64,000 nt of DNA from Clostridiales bacterium (GCA_902362775.1 CABIXV010000002.1:421665-485664); one strand, 5' to 3'; positions 51,459 to 60,990 are shown, counted from the first letter of the stretch. The notes: a model not told the origin generated them from the letters alone. Made by a program: numbers and translations.

Positions 51459-53222
51459 TCAGGCGCTCCTCCGAGCATTCTTTACGAAAAACAGGAAGCC
51501 CAGCATTAGGACGATGCCAACCGGCAGAGCGATGATACCGGGTAGGCCGAAGTAAGCTAACGCACCGGCTACCACATAGGAAATGCCGGCAATAACCGCG
51601 CAGGAGATTGCATAAGGCAACTGGGTGGACACATGGTTGACATGGTCACACTGGGCACCGGCGGAGGCCATGATGGTGGTGTCGGAGATGGGGGAGCAGT
51701 GGTCTCCGCACACCGCGCCGGCCATACAGGCGGAGATGCAGATGATGGCCAGAGGGTTGTCCATGGAAAATACGTTCTGGACAATGGGGATCAGGATGCC
51801 GAAGGTACCCCAGCTGGTGCCGGTGGCAAAGGCCAGCAGACAGCCCACCACGAATACGATGACGGGCAGCAGCATCTGCAGGCCCTGGGCGCTGCGGACG
51901 AAGTCACGGACAAAGTACTTGGCGCCCAGTGAATCGGTCATGCTCTTCAGGGTCCAGGCAAAGGTGAGAATGAGGATGGCGGGCACCATGGCCTTGAAGC
52001 CCTCAGGAATACAGCCCATCATCTCCTTGAAGGTCATGGAGCGGCGGACGAAGAAGTAGATCAGGGCGAACAGCAGGCCAAAGGCGGAGCCCAGCATCAG
52101 GCCGATAGAGGCATCAGAGTTGGAGAAGGCGTCCACAAAATTCTCCCCGGAGAAGAATCCGCCGGAGTAGATCATGCCGATGACGCAGCACACCACCAGC
52201 ACCACGATGGGCAGCACCAGATCCATGACGGTACCCTTGGTGTCGTCGATCTCCTCATCCATCATGGCATAGGGGTTGGAGCCGGAGAACAGGTCGCCGC
52301 TCTCTACGGCGTTCTTCTCGAATTTGGCCATGGGGCCGAAGTCTACCTTCATCAGCACCAGGCCCAGCATCATCACAATGGTGAGCAGGGCATAGAAGTT
52401 ATAGGGGATGGCCCGAATAAACAGATTGAGGCCCTGGCCGTCCTCGGCAAAGCCGGACACGGCGGCTGCCCAGGAGGAGATGGGCGCGATGATACATACC
52501 GGCGCGGCGGTGGCATCGATGATATAGGCCAGCTTGGCCCGGGACACGTTGTGCTTGTCGGTGATGGGCCGCATGACGCTGCCCACGGTTAAGCAGTTGA
52601 AGTAGTCGTCAATGAAGATCAGGCAGCCCAACAGGATGGATGCCAGTTGGGCACCGACCCGGGACTTGATGTTCTTCTTGGCCCACCGGCCGAAGGCGGC
52701 CGAGCCGCCTGCCTTATTCATGAGACACACCATAGTGCCCAGAATGACCAGGAAGATGAGAATGCCCACATTGTAGCTGTCTGACAGGGAGGCCACGATA
52801 CCGCCGCTGAACACGTGATTCAGCGTCCCCTCAAAGGAGAAATTGGAGTACAGCAGGCCGCCCACCAGGATTCCAATGAACAGGGAGGAGTACACCTCCT
52901 TGGTAATCAGGGCCAGGGCGATGGCGATGACCGGGGGCAGCAGGGACAGGGCGGTGTTGTAGGAGCTGCTGGGGGACTGGATATACCCCTCACCCCCACA
53001 GGTGGGACACACAAAGGTGCCGCCGCAGGCCTCACATTCAGCGTCAGTGCCCAGGCATACGGAACACCCGCCCGTAAGGCCGCAGTCGGGACACTCGATC
53101 ATCTTGGTGCCCGATACCTCGGTGGGGTCGTCCGCCAGCACGGCAAAGCTGGTGGTCGCCAGGGCCAGCACCATCATCACCATGATGATCAGGCGCACAG
53201 GCCAGGATCTTCTCGTTCTCAT
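51459..53222 (-). CDS. NhaC-family Na+ antiporter/lysine transporter with an N-terminal zinc-ribbon insert
   Basis: 587 residues. A signal-like helix (RLIIMVMMVLALATTSFAVLA) is followed by four C-x2-C pairs (CPDC, CSVC, CEAC, CPTC) in about 45 residues, as in DnaJ-type zinc domains. An NhaC core with 11-12 helices follows (LLPPVIAIALALITKEVYSSLFIG, FIDDYFNCLTVGSVMRPITD, ATGTSWGTFGILIPI, CGDHCSPISDTTIMAS). The lysine riboswitch in front indicates lysine transport (LysW type) rather than pH control. ATG at 53222 has GGAGGG upstream; the longer frame would run through the riboswitch. Confidence 0.88.
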   Translation of the reverse strand: MRTRRSWPVRLIIMVMMVLALATTSFAVLADDPTEVSGTKMIECPDCGLTGGCSVCLGTDAECEACGGTFVCPTCGGEGYIQSPSSSYNTALSLLPPVIAIALALITKEVYSSLFIGILVGGLLYSNFSFEGTLNHVFSGGIVASLSDSYNVGILIFLVILGTMVCLMNKAGGSAAFGRWAKKNIKSRVGAQLASILLGCLIFIDDYFNCLTVGSVMRPITDKHNVSRAKLAYIIDATAAPVCIIAPISSWAAAVSGFAEDGQGLNLFIRAIPYNFYALLTIVMMLGLVLMKVDFGPMAKFEKNAVESGDLFSGSNPYAMMDEEIDDTKGTVMDLVLPIVVLVVCCVIGMIYSGGFFSGENFVDAFSNSDASIGLMLGSAFGLLFALIYFFVRRSMTFKEMMGCIPEGFKAMVPAILILTFAWTLKSMTDSLGAKYFVRDFVRSAQGLQMLLPVIVFVVGCLLAFATGTSWGTFGILIPIVQNVFSMDNPLAIICISACMAGAVCGDHCSPISDTTIMASAGAQCDHVNHVSTQLPYAISCAVIAGISYVVAGALAYFGLPGIIALPVGIVLMLGFLFFVKNARRSA

Positions 53223-53270
53223 TTCTTTTCCCTCCACATGATTCTCTCTCCGGGGCCGCAGCCCCCCGCG

Positions 53271-53308
53271 CAAACAAAAAAGCCACAGGCACGTCAAGCG
53301 CCCATGGC
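53271..53308 (-). terminator. Expression-platform terminator of the lysine riboswitch
   Basis: On the minus strand GCCATGGGC pairs with GCCTGTGGC (two G-U) and is followed by TTTTTTGTTT, about 50 bp before the start codon. Confidence 0.8.
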
Positions 53309-53340
53309 AAAGCCGGACGTCCCCAGGCGGACCCCAGGGA

Positions 53341-53503
53341 CCTTCGGATAGCGCTCCACTTGTTCGTGACAGTCCGCAGGATATTCTCCTGCGGCCCAGG
53401 TTCGCCTCTCCAGGCAGAGAAGCCAGCCTTCGGCGGTACACCCTCTCCTGGGGACGGCTGCCTGACCCTGTCCCACAGTACGCATGAGTACCGCGCCTCT
53501 ATC
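53341..53503 (-). ncRNA. Lysine riboswitch (L box)
   Basis: Read on the minus strand it follows the L-box consensus: GATAGAGGCGCGG at the 5' end, AGGAGAGGGTGTACCGCCGAAGG (consensus around GGGAGCGUCGCCGAAG), a hairpin, GGGCCGCAGG...CCTGCGGACTGTCA (consensus GGC...CUGUCA), and the closing TGGAGCGCTATC, which pairs with GATAGAGG. Lysine binding should favour the downstream terminator and shut off the transporter. About 160 nt, the normal length. Confidence 0.92.
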
Positions 53504-53527
53504 CACTATTCATTTGGAATTGCAAGT

Positions 53528-53556
53528 ATCCTACCACGGCCCTTCACTATTGTCAA
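53528..53556 (-). promoter_or_regulatory. Promoter of the lysine riboswitch-NhaC unit
   Basis: On the minus strand TTGACA, 17-bp spacer, TAGGAT, about 25 bp before the riboswitch. Confidence 0.78.
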
Positions 53557-53596
53557 GCCTCTTTCGAAAAAAAGCCCCTTCTTTTTCAATTTTCTA

Positions 53597-54001
53597 TCAA
53601 TCCATCATAAAAAAGGTGAAAGTGCCGGTGGCCACCACTACATCCTGGTCGTTGGTGAGCACCACCTGGATCACAGACAGGGTGCGGCCCATCTTCTTGG
53701 GCGTGGCTACACAGAATATCTTCTTTCCAGAGGCGGGGCGCAAAAATTCCATAGTGCTTCCCGCGGTGACGCAGACGCCGCCCCTGGAACAGGCGCAGCA
53801 TCCCCCCACCGTATCGGCCAGGGTGGCCATTGCCCCTCCGTGGACATTCTTATGGGGATTGATGCTGTTAGGTCCCACCACCAGCTCCCCCTTGGCATAA
53901 CCGGGCTCCACATGGGTCACGGTGATGCCGTTCTCATAGGAAAACTGGTGCGGCGTATTGACTGTGCGGAATATAAAATCGGTCCTCTCCTGGTCAGTCA
54001 T
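53597..54001 (-). CDS. Hotdog-fold acyl-CoA thioesterase (PaaI type)
   Basis: 134 residues. The catalytic region NPHKNVHGGAMATLADTVGGCCA has the HGG...D of PaaI/4HBT thioesterases; PASGKKIFCVATPKKMGRTLSVIQVVLTNDQDVVVATGTFTFF is the typical second half. Probably hydrolyses aryl- or acyl-CoA dead-end products. ATG with AAAGGAG upstream. Its 3' end lies close behind the riboswitch promoter; the two are separate units. Confidence 0.85.
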   Translation of the reverse strand: MTDQERTDFIFRTVNTPHQFSYENGITVTHVEPGYAKGELVVGPNSINPHKNVHGGAMATLADTVGGCCACSRGGVCVTAGSTMEFLRPASGKKIFCVATPKKMGRTLSVIQVVLTNDQDVVVATGTFTFFMMD

Positions 54002-54137
54002 GGAACCGCTCCTTTGCTCGTTGTCAGGGGAAGTGTATCACAAAAACATCTGTGGGGCAAGGCTGACGGGAAAAATTTCACCGATTTTCCCCCAAACGCA
54101 TAGATTGGTAAGAACTCATACCCAAGGAGGAATCGCC

Positions 54138-54818
54138 ATGGAAAAAAACTCGAACCCTGCCGCCCTGACTCCCCAGGGCGTGGACCAGGAGGCGTTTGAC
54201 CGGGTATGGCGCCGCGTGATGCCCGATCAAGCGCAGAGCCCCATCGCCATAGGGCGAGTGGAAGTAGATGAGATCTCCCTCGCTGAAACCACCCCCCAAG
54301 ATCAGTGCGAGCTTGCACCGGTCCCAGCTGAGGCACCAGTACAGCCCACCCCTTCTCCTACGCCCCCTCCCCCGTCCCGCAGCAAAGCGGAGGAGGGACC
54401 CCCTTTCTGCCTCGGCAGCCAGTCCCAGGGGGAGGAACAGACTCTCACCTCTCTCATGGACCTGGCCAAAGAGGGAGTCTTTATCGCCCAGGCCCTGGTC
54501 CGCAGGGGTGGAAGCTGCTCCAGGTCACTCAACTGTCTGGCTGCCGACCACCGGCGGGCCCTGCGCCAGCTCTCTGCCGCCTACTTTCTCATCACCGGTC
54601 AGCGTTACCGCCCACCGACCCCCTCTGTGGTCATTAACGCCTCTCTCCCCCTGGCCCTACGGGATCAGTTCGTCTGGGAGCAGCGATGGGAGCGGGCCAA
54701 TCAGCAGGCCGCTGAGACCACCTCGGATGCCTGTCTCAAGGAATTATATCAGGAGCTGGCCCAAGACGGGGTCCTCCACGCCGCTACCATTCGCTCACTG
54801 CTGGAACAGATGGGTTGA
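54138..54818 (+). CDS. Ferritin-like-domain hypothetical protein
   Basis: 226 residues in two parts. The first 110 are Pro/Gln/Glu-rich and probably disordered. The C-terminal half is helical, LMDLAKEGVFIAQALVRRGG...LAADHRRALRQLSAAYFLITGQRY and LRDQFVWEQRWERANQQAAETTSDACLKELYQELAQDGVLHAATIRSLLEQ, the spacing of rubrerythrin/ferritin-like bundles, although not all metal ligands can be assigned. ATG with AAGGAGG upstream. Possibly spore- or oxygen-stress related; this is a guess from similar clostridial proteins. Confidence 0.65.
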   Translation: MEKNSNPAALTPQGVDQEAFDRVWRRVMPDQAQSPIAIGRVEVDEISLAETTPQDQCELAPVPAEAPVQPTPSPTPPPPSRSKAEEGPPFCLGSQSQGEEQTLTSLMDLAKEGVFIAQALVRRGGSCSRSLNCLAADHRRALRQLSAAYFLITGQRYRPPTPSVVINASLPLALRDQFVWEQRWERANQQAAETTSDACLKELYQELAQDGVLHAATIRSLLEQMG

Positions 54819-54844
54819 CTGTTCTTTCAGCTTTGGGGTAAACT
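54815..54844 (+). promoter_or_regulatory. Promoter for the alpha/beta hydrolase gene
   Basis: TTGACT, 18-bp spacer, TAAACT, overlapping the stop codon of the preceding gene and about 80 bp before the next ATG. Confidence 0.6.
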
Positions 54845-54923
54845 GGAGAGAAAGGTGGGCGGCAGGGTCAGATTGCACACATCCCCGCCATCCCCTACAT
54901 GCCGATGAAAGGAGCACGGTCTT

Positions 54924-55856
54924 ATGACCCAGACCAAGGAGTTCTCCTATCCTTCCTCTGATGGTGTCCATACCATACACGCTCAGGAATGGCTGCCCCA
55001 AAGCAGCCCTATCGCTGTGATTCAGATTGTCCATGGAGTGGCAGAGCATATGGGGCGGTACCAGCACCTAGCCCAATTCCTCACCACCTACGGCTTTGCT
55101 GTGTGCGGCGAGGACCACCTGGGCCACGGCCTCACAGCAAACGACGGTCGATACGGTTACTTCGCCCCCCGCGGAGGATGGGACCTGGTCACCCAAGATG
55201 TGCGCCGCCTACGGGAGATAGAGGGAAAAAAGTTCCCCGGTCTGCCCCATGTGCTGCTGGGCCACTCCATGGGCTCCTTCCTCACTCGGACCTATCTGAT
55301 TCGCTGGCCGGGAACGGTGGATGGAGCGGTTCTCTCCGGCACCGGCCAGGAAAAGGCGCCCTTAGTGGCCTTCGGTCGGCTTCTCGCCGGGGGGCTGGCC
55401 GCCCTCAAGGGCCCGGACTATGTCAGCCCACTGATCTATGAGCTTTCTCTGGGCGCCTACAACAAGAAATTTCAGCCCGCCCGAACCCGCGCCGACTGGC
55501 TCAGTAGGGACCGTGACATGGTAGACGCCAACTTAAACGACCCCCTGTGTGCCTTCCAGCCCACGGTATCCATGTTCCGGGATATGATGGAAGGACTGCA
55601 GTTCATCGCCAGCAAAAAAAATCTATCCAAAATGGACGTGGACACCCCCATCTATTTTCTGTCCGGTGACCGGGACCCCGTGGGCTCCATGGGCAGGGGG
55701 GTACGGAAGGTGGAGGCGATGTTCCGCTCCGCCGGGTGCCGGGATGTGACTGTCAAGCTGTACCACGGAGGCCGCCATGAGATGTTCAACGAGCTCAACC
55801 GCCAGGAGGTCATGGAGGACCTGCTAGTCTGGCTGGAACAGCGGCTCTTTGACTAG
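54924..55856 (+). CDS. Alpha/beta hydrolase (monoacylglycerol lipase/lysophospholipase type)
   Basis: 310 residues of the Hydrolase_4 family: AVIQIVHGVAEHMGRYQHLAQFLTTYGFAVCGEDHLGHGL, nucleophile elbow HVLLGHSMGSFLTR around residue 114, catalytic Asp in YFLSGDRDPVGSMG and His in YHGGRHEMFNELNR. Cytosolic, no signal peptide. Likely acts on lipid esters. ATG with AAAGGAG upstream; strong terminator after it. Confidence 0.88.
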   Translation: MTQTKEFSYPSSDGVHTIHAQEWLPQSSPIAVIQIVHGVAEHMGRYQHLAQFLTTYGFAVCGEDHLGHGLTANDGRYGYFAPRGGWDLVTQDVRRLREIEGKKFPGLPHVLLGHSMGSFLTRTYLIRWPGTVDGAVLSGTGQEKAPLVAFGRLLAGGLAALKGPDYVSPLIYELSLGAYNKKFQPARTRADWLSRDRDMVDANLNDPLCAFQPTVSMFRDMMEGLQFIASKKNLSKMDVDTPIYFLSGDRDPVGSMGRGVRKVEAMFRSAGCRDVTVKLYHGGRHEMFNELNRQEVMEDLLVWLEQRLFD

Positions 55857-55923
55857 AGCCCAGTTTTTCCCCAGTGTTTTGCCTCTTTGTCTCCTTTGGC
55901 GTACAGGGAGCCCAGAAAATACG

Positions 55924-55966
55924 ACAGTAAAAGAGCGGCTGTACGGCCGCTCTTTTACTGTCTTTC
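55924..55966. terminator. Bidirectional terminator after the hydrolase
   Basis: Perfect 16-bp stem ACAGTAAAAGAGCGGC / GCCGCTCTTTTACTGT, then CTTTCC. Confidence 0.88.
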
Positions 55967-56073
55967 CCCTTTGAAGAGGAATACTGCTCTCATCGGAACC
56001 GCGACAATCATGGATGGTGAGATACAACGGGTGGTTTAGAGGGGCACAAGGCGCCACCCTAATCCCTCCACCT

Positions 56074-56760
56074 TCAGTTTGTCACCAGCTCGCCTGTCAG
56101 GATGTGGTCTCTGGTCATGGTCTCTCCCTGGGGCAGGTCCACTGTAATCCTGTTCCAAAGCATTCCACCCTGTTTCCCCTCCGTTCCCCTGTGGTGGTAT
56201 CGGACAGAGAATCTGTGTATGGGACAATGGGCAGCCAGGACCTCATATGCCAACATGGCCTGGTCGGCCATTCTCTCCCGCATGACTGCCTCATCGGGGA
56301 TGGGCTCATCCGCGCCGCCATAGAACTGCACATCGACGGATATGACGGCCTCGTCCGGCATCTGGGGGCTCCATCTGGCTGACCACATGGTAATATTCTG
56401 GTCCGGGACCCAGAGCCCTGTCCGGCGGATGACACTGTCGATGTACAGTTTCTTCCGCAGGGCCTCTTCCCGTTCCTTATCCTCTACGACCAGCCCGCCA
56501 TATCCCAGACTCCGCTTCTCGCCGCCGTCGGAGAAGGAGAGATAGTAGCCGCCGCCCACCAAATCATAGCCCGCCCAGTGGCCCTGCGCCCTCCACTCCG
56601 GATGGACCTGGGCCGCATATTCCTTCATCGCGCGGGCGGCCATCAGATTGCCGATGACTGGTGGAAAACCAAGAGAAAGGAGGACAAACACAATCAGGGG
56701 CCCCACCAGAAGCAAGAGGGTCAGGCCTACACCCAGCCGTTTCTGTCCCAATCCTTCCAT
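56074..56760 (-). CDS. Membrane-anchored hypothetical protein (YfjL-like)
   Basis: 228 residues with a single N-terminal membrane helix (LGVGLTLLLLVGPLIVFVLLSLGF) and an outer domain starting PVIGNLMAARAMKEYAAQVHPEW, followed by GYDLVGGGYYLSFSD. This resembles the YfjL-type proteins of Firmicutes. ATG with GGAGGGAA upstream. Function unknown. The spacer to the next leftward gene upstream is about 50 bp, so they may be cotranscribed. Confidence 0.65.
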   Translation of the reverse strand: MEGLGQKRLGVGLTLLLLVGPLIVFVLLSLGFPPVIGNLMAARAMKEYAAQVHPEWRAQGHWAGYDLVGGGYYLSFSDGGEKRSLGYGGLVVEDKEREEALRKKLYIDSVIRRTGLWVPDQNITMWSARWSPQMPDEAVISVDVQFYGGADEPIPDEAVMRERMADQAMLAYEVLAAHCPIHRFSVRYHHRGTEGKQGGMLWNRITVDLPQGETMTRDHILTGELVTN

Positions 56761-56811
56761 AAGGTTCCCTCCCCCTTTTTCGAAAATGATAGCAGAAGGT
56801 GGGCTATGCGG

Positions 56812-57657
56812 TCAATGAAATTGGGATATCTGGTCATTTTCCCGAGATAAGTGGTCCAAAAAATTTCGGACCTTCTCTATCTGTCCCCCTTGGACCGGGA
56901 TAGTCATTTTCCCTCCCGCAGCTTGCACCTGGAGGGAGTATCCCCGCCTCTCCGGCACCAGCTCCGCGCCGTCCATGCTCTCCCAGGGGGCATACAGGAC
57001 ACAGGTGGAATAGCTGTCGTGGCTGATAGCAGCCAGGCCCCGGTCCATGACTCCCAGAAAATACTCCGGGTCCGGGGTCCTCTGGATCAGCCAGAGCAGG
57101 CCGCCCGTCTTTCCCCGAAGGTACAGGCAGTCCTCCAGCCGCTCCCCCAGCCGGTAGCACAGCAAGGCGGTGTGGTACATCCCATAGCTCTCCTCCAGCA
57201 GCCAGCCCAGCCGCTCAGGCTCTGGGTGCTCGGTGGGAAAGGACAGACCGGAGGGCCGCCCCAGCAGCAGGGACAGCACCGGCCGCAGTTGGTCCTCCTT
57301 CACCTTGTTGTAGGAGAAAGAGGCTTGATCGCCATTCTTTAAGTAGATGGTCAGGGTACATTTCAACAGCTGGACCTCATAGCGGATGGCAGCCGCCCCC
57401 TGGGGGATGAGCAGCCGGGTTACCCCTCCCCGCCACAGGGTCTGTAGGAGGACCTGGCCACGCCACCAGGACACGGCGTGCTCCTCCTCCCCTACTCCCT
57501 GCCGTACTTGGGGAATATAGGTCACGTTGCCGGGAGGCAGCCCTTCTCCCCGCCATTCCTCCAGAGCCGGGCGGAAAAGCTGGGGCAGCTCCGACCACTG
57601 ATAGATACGCTTTGGCCAGGATGCCAATGTGGGTCGCCGGTCCTCTACTAATTTCAC
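56812..57657 (-). CDS. Hypothetical protein, cytosolic
   Basis: 281 residues, no signal peptide or membrane helix. Mixed alpha/beta with a basic N-terminus (KLVEDRRPTLASWPKRIYQWSELPQLF) and a central stretch LLIPQGAAAIRYEVQLLKCTLTIYLKNGDQASFSYNKVKEDQLRPVLSLLLG that looks like a PH-like or YcxB-like strand pattern. No family named with confidence. GTG at 57657 with AGGGGG eight bases upstream; a TTG seven codons earlier is the alternative. Confidence 0.6.
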   Translation of the reverse strand: MKLVEDRRPTLASWPKRIYQWSELPQLFRPALEEWRGEGLPPGNVTYIPQVRQGVGEEEHAVSWWRGQVLLQTLWRGGVTRLLIPQGAAAIRYEVQLLKCTLTIYLKNGDQASFSYNKVKEDQLRPVLSLLLGRPSGLSFPTEHPEPERLGWLLEESYGMYHTALLCYRLGERLEDCLYLRGKTGGLLWLIQRTPDPEYFLGVMDRGLAAISHDSYSTCVLYAPWESMDGAELVPERRGYSLQVQAAGGKMTIPVQGGQIEKVRNFLDHLSRENDQISQFH

Positions 57658-57687
57658 GGTCCTGCCCCCTTGATACAAAAGAGGTAA

Positions 57688-57725
57688 GACGCCTCGGAGA
57701 GCTTACGCTCTCCGAGGCGTCCCGT
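57688..57725 (-). terminator. Terminator downstream of ftsH
   Basis: Perfect 15-bp stem GACGCCTCGGAGAGC / GCTCTCCGAGGCGTC (loop TTAC). On the plus side there is no T-tract; it lies at the end of ftsH and just upstream of the next leftward gene. Confidence 0.65.
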
Positions 57726-57728
57726 TCA

Positions 57729-59933
57729 TCAGGTCTGGTCCTTGGTATCCTCGTCCTGAGACGGGGCGTGCTCCTGTTGTTCCGCCGGTCCCTGACCAGC
57801 GGGAGCGGTGGGTTCAGAGTCCTCCTCTGTGCCCTCCCCCTCAGGCTGACGGCCGCTGGCCTCCCCTTCGTCCAGAGCGGGAGGCTTGACCTCCTCGCTG
57901 ACGATATGGATGTGCTTGGCCGGCGCCTCGATCACATCCGGTACGGAGGGGCGGAACGCCTTTTCGCTCTTGCGGGTAGAGGCGTAGGCGTCCTCCACCA
58001 GAGCGGGATCCCGGCCCTCGATGATGGCCACCATCTCGCCGCCAGTGATGGTCTCTTTCTCCAGCAGATAGGACACTACCTTGTGCATATCCTCCAGATT
58101 CTCCTGGATAACCTTTACAGCGTCCTCGTAGCAAACGTCCAAAATTGCTTTGACCGCCTTATCCATCACAGCCGCGGTATCCTGGGCGCAGTCCAGGCCG
58201 TAGCCCCCGTCCAGATACTGGTTACGGACCGAGCCCAGGGCCATCATGCCGAACTCCTCGCTCATACCGAACATGGCCACCATGTTCCGGGCAATATTGG
58301 TAGCCTCCTGGATATCCTGAGAGGCACCGTTGGTCATGGTATCCATCACCACCTGTTCAGCGGCCCGGCCGCCCATGGAAACAGATATCTTGGCCATAAG
58401 CTCTTCCTTAGTCCGCAGGTTGGTCTTGTCCTCCTCGGGCATCAAGAGGGTATAGCCCAGGGATCCCTCGGTGTGGGGGACAATGGTGATCTTCTGCACC
58501 GGCTCGGCGTTCTTCTGCTTATAGGCCACCATGGCGTGGCCCACCTCGTGGTAAGCCACCAGCTTGCGCTCGAATTGGGTGAGCACAGAATTTTTCTTCT
58601 CACTGCCGGCGATGACAAACTCGAAGGAGGCCAGCAGGTCCTCCTGGGTCACCATGCGGCGGCCGTGGCGGACGGCCCGGAGGGCCGCCTCGTTGACCAA
58701 GTTAGCCAGGTCAGCGCCCACAGTGCCAGCGGTAGCTAAGGCGATCTTCTTTAGGTCCACGTCCTCGCTCAAACGGATGTTTCGCGTGTGGACCTGGAGG
58801 GTGGCCAGACGTCCGGCCAGATTAGGCCGGTCGATGGTGATGCGCCGGTCGAAACGGCCGGGGCGGAGCAAAGCCTTGTCCAGCACCTCGGGCCGGTTGG
58901 TAGCTCCCAGGACGATGACGCCCTTGCCGGGGTCAAAGCCATCCAGCTCGGCCAGCAGCTGGTTCAGTGTCTGCTCCCGCTCGTCGTTGCCCCCCATGCG
59001 GTTGTCGCGGGACTTGCCGATGGTGTCGATCTCATCGATGAAGATGATACAGGGGGCCATCTTGCTGGCCTCTTTGAACAAGTCACGGACACGGCTGGCG
59101 CCCACGCCCACAAACATCTCTACAAAGTCGGAGCCGCTGATAGAGAAGAAGGGGACGCCGGCCTCGCCGGCCACGGCCTTGGCCAGCAGGGTCTTACCAG
59201 TACCCGGAGGGCCCACCAGCAGGGCGCCCTTGGGCAGCTTGGCGCCGATCTCAGTGTACTTACCGGGGTTGTGGAGAATATCGATGATCTCCTGGAGGGA
59301 CTCCTTGGCCTCATCCTGGCCGGCCACATCCCGGAAGGTAACACCGGTCTTCTTCTCCACATACACCTTGGCGTTGGCCTTGCCCACGCCGCCCAGGCCG
59401 CCCATTCCTCCCTTGCCGCCTACCCCGCGGAACAGGAACATCATAGCGCCCACCAACAGCAGGATGGGAAGCAGTGTGGAGATGAGCAGGGACAGAATAT
59501 AGGCAGAGCTGTCCACCGGGTCGCTGCCGTAGTTGGTCACCCCGTGCTCATCCAGCAGGTCGTAGATGCTCAGGTCGGATACTGGGGGCGGGGTTGTGAC
59601 ATATTCCTTCTCCTGGCTCTGGCCCCGGAGTGGGATCTGCATTCCAGCAAAGATTCCTTGGTCCCGCTCCTCTTCCTGGGGCAGATAGGCCTCAGCCTCT
59701 TCCTCCATCCCTTCCTTCAGGGTGATGACGTACTCGCCGCTCTCCATCCGCACGGACTCCACCAGCTCTGCCACCACCCACTGGCGGAAGATGGAGTAAT
59801 CCACCTGGACCTGGTTGGCGTTGGCATAGGATGAGGTGCAGCTTTTGAACAGCATGGTCAGTACCAGGGCCCACATAATAATGCTGATGAGGCCCAACGT
59901 GTTCTTTTTGTTGTTTCCCTTATCTGGTTTCAA
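57729..59933 (-). CDS. ftsH: ATP-dependent zinc metalloprotease FtsH
   Basis: Membrane AAA+ protease for quality control of membrane and regulatory proteins. 734 residues: N-terminal helix ([17 protein letters not shown]), external domain of about 110 residues, second helix ([22 protein letters not shown]), Walker [21 protein letters not shown], Walker [36 protein letters not shown], zinc site HEVGHAM around residue 467 and the third ligand Asp in the peptidase domain. The last 75 residues are acidic, Pro/Glu-rich and extra to the usual enzyme. ATG with AAAGGAGA upstream. Confidence 0.96.
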   Translation of the reverse strand: MKPDKGNNKKNTLGLISIIMWALVLTMLFKSCTSSYANANQVQVDYSIFRQWVVAELVESVRMESGEYVITLKEGMEEEAEAYLPQEEERDQGIFAGMQIPLRGQSQEKEYVTTPPPVSDLSIYDLLDEHGVTNYGSDPVDSSAYILSLLISTLLPILLLVGAMMFLFRGVGGKGGMGGLGGVGKANAKVYVEKKTGVTFRDVAGQDEAKESLQEIIDILHNPGKYTEIGAKLPKGALLVGPPGTGKTLLAKAVAGEAGVPFFSISGSDFVEMFVGVGASRVRDLFKEASKMAPCIIFIDEIDTIGKSRDNRMGGNDEREQTLNQLLAELDGFDPGKGVIVLGATNRPEVLDKALLRPGRFDRRITIDRPNLAGRLATLQVHTRNIRLSEDVDLKKIALATAGTVGADLANLVNEAALRAVRHGRRMVTQEDLLASFEFVIAGSEKKNSVLTQFERKLVAYHEVGHAMVAYKQKNAEPVQKITIVPHTEGSLGYTLLMPEEDKTNLRTKEELMAKISVSMGGRAAEQVVMDTMTNGASQDIQEATNIARNMVAMFGMSEEFGMMALGSVRNQYLDGGYGLDCAQDTAAVMDKAVKAILDVCYEDAVKVIQENLEDMHKVVSYLLEKETITGGEMVAIIEGRDPALVEDAYASTRKSEKAFRPSVPDVIEAPAKHIHIVSEEVKPPALDEGEASGRQPEGEGTEEDSEPTAPAGQGPAEQQEHAPSQDEDTKDQT

Positions 59934-59984
59934 AGGAGAATACCTCCAATTTTCTGCTTGATTTTCTCTTTTCTGTCCAAATCA

Positions 59985-60000
59985 CATTTAGGACTAAATG
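59985..60000. promoter_or_regulatory. Palindrome at the ftsH transcription start
   Basis: CATTTAG GA CTAAATG, a perfect 7-bp inverted repeat with a 2-bp centre, immediately downstream of the ftsH -10 box. Position suits a repressor site; it does not match CIRCE or CtsR consensus. Confidence 0.45.
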
Positions 60001-60002
60001 GT

Positions 60003-60031
60003 ATCATACCACATCCGCACTTTAAAAACAA
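60003..60031 (-). promoter_or_regulatory. Promoter for ftsH
   Basis: On the minus strand TTGTTT, 17-bp spacer, TATGAT, about 70 bp before the start codon. Confidence 0.65.
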
Positions 60032-60127
60032 GAAAAGCGGGTGTAAACTTTCTGTAAAAGGTAAGGGGGTCTGCTCGGACCGCGGAGCCCCTCGATCCCC
60101 AATCGGTTTTTTCCCCGTCCTGTATTT

Positions 60128-60156
60128 TTGACTTCCCCCTTTCGCCTAAATATGAT
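60128..60156 (+). promoter_or_regulatory. Promoter for rlmB
   Basis: TTGACT, 17-bp spacer, TATGAT, about 50 bp before the ATG. Confidence 0.72.
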
Positions 60157-60204
60157 ATACTGTTTTTTATCGTTGGAAATTTTGACATCGGAGGGAACTG
60201 CCCC

Positions 60205-60990
60205 ATGAATAATAGACCGCCTCTGCGCCGCTCCGCCCCTGTGGAAACGGAGAACGACGGCATCATTGAAGGCCGCAACGCGGTCATCGAGGCCCTGAGA
60301 GCCGGCGTGGCCATCGACAAAATATTTCTACTCAAGGGCGAGCGTGACTCGGCCCTGGGGCATATCGCCTCCACCGCCCGGGAGAAGGGCATCGTAGTGG
60401 TAGACGCCGACCGGCGGAAGCTGGACAATATGAGCCGAACCCACTCCCACCAGGGAGTCATCGCCCAGGCCGCCGTTCGGGAGTACGCCTCTGTGGACGA
60501 CATCCTAGCCGCCGCCCGGGATAAGGACGAGCCCCCCCTTATCGTAGTATGTGACGAGCTATCCGACCCCCACAACCTGGGGGCGGTCATCCGTACCGCC
60601 GACGCCGCCGGCGCCCACGGAGTCATCATCCCCAAGCGCCGGTCTGCCGGTCTGACCGCCGTGGTCGCTAAGACCTCAGCCGGGGCTGTGGCCCACGTTC
60701 CTGTCGCCCGGGTGGCCAATCTGCCCACTGTGCTGAAGGAACTGAAGGAGGCGGGAGTCTGGGTATTCGGCACCGCCATGGATGGGTCCACCTCCCTGTA
60801 CCATGCCGACCTGAAGGGCCCTGCCGCCATCGTCATCGGCAGCGAGGGGGAGGGGATGGGCCGCCTGGTGGGAGAGAGCTGTGACTTCACCGTTTCCATC
60901 CCTATGTTCGGCAAGATCAATTCCCTGAACGCCTCCGCTGCCGCCGCGGTCCTGCTGTATGAGGCTGTCCGCCAGCGAACAGGCAATTAG
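60205..60990 (+). CDS. rlmB: 23S rRNA (guanosine(2251)-2'-O)-methyltransferase
   Basis: TrmH-family SPOUT methyltransferase, 261 residues. The substrate-binding domain (IIEGRNAVIEALRAGVAIDKIFLLKGE) precedes VVCDELSDPHNLGAVIRTADAAGAHGVIIPKRRS, then IVIGSEGEGMGRLV and the knot motif VSIPMFGKINSLNASAAAAVLLYEAVRQR. Modifies 23S rRNA; a tRNA-targeting relative cannot be fully excluded. ATG with GGAGG upstream, own promoter. Confidence 0.9.
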   Translation: MNNRPPLRRSAPVETENDGIIEGRNAVIEALRAGVAIDKIFLLKGERDSALGHIASTAREKGIVVVDADRRKLDNMSRTHSHQGVIAQAAVREYASVDDILAAARDKDEPPLIVVCDELSDPHNLGAVIRTADAAGAHGVIIPKRRSAGLTAVVAKTSAGAVAHVPVARVANLPTVLKELKEAGVWVFGTAMDGSTSLYHADLKGPAAIVIGSEGEGMGRLVGESCDFTVSIPMFGKINSLNASAAAAVLLYEAVRQRTGN

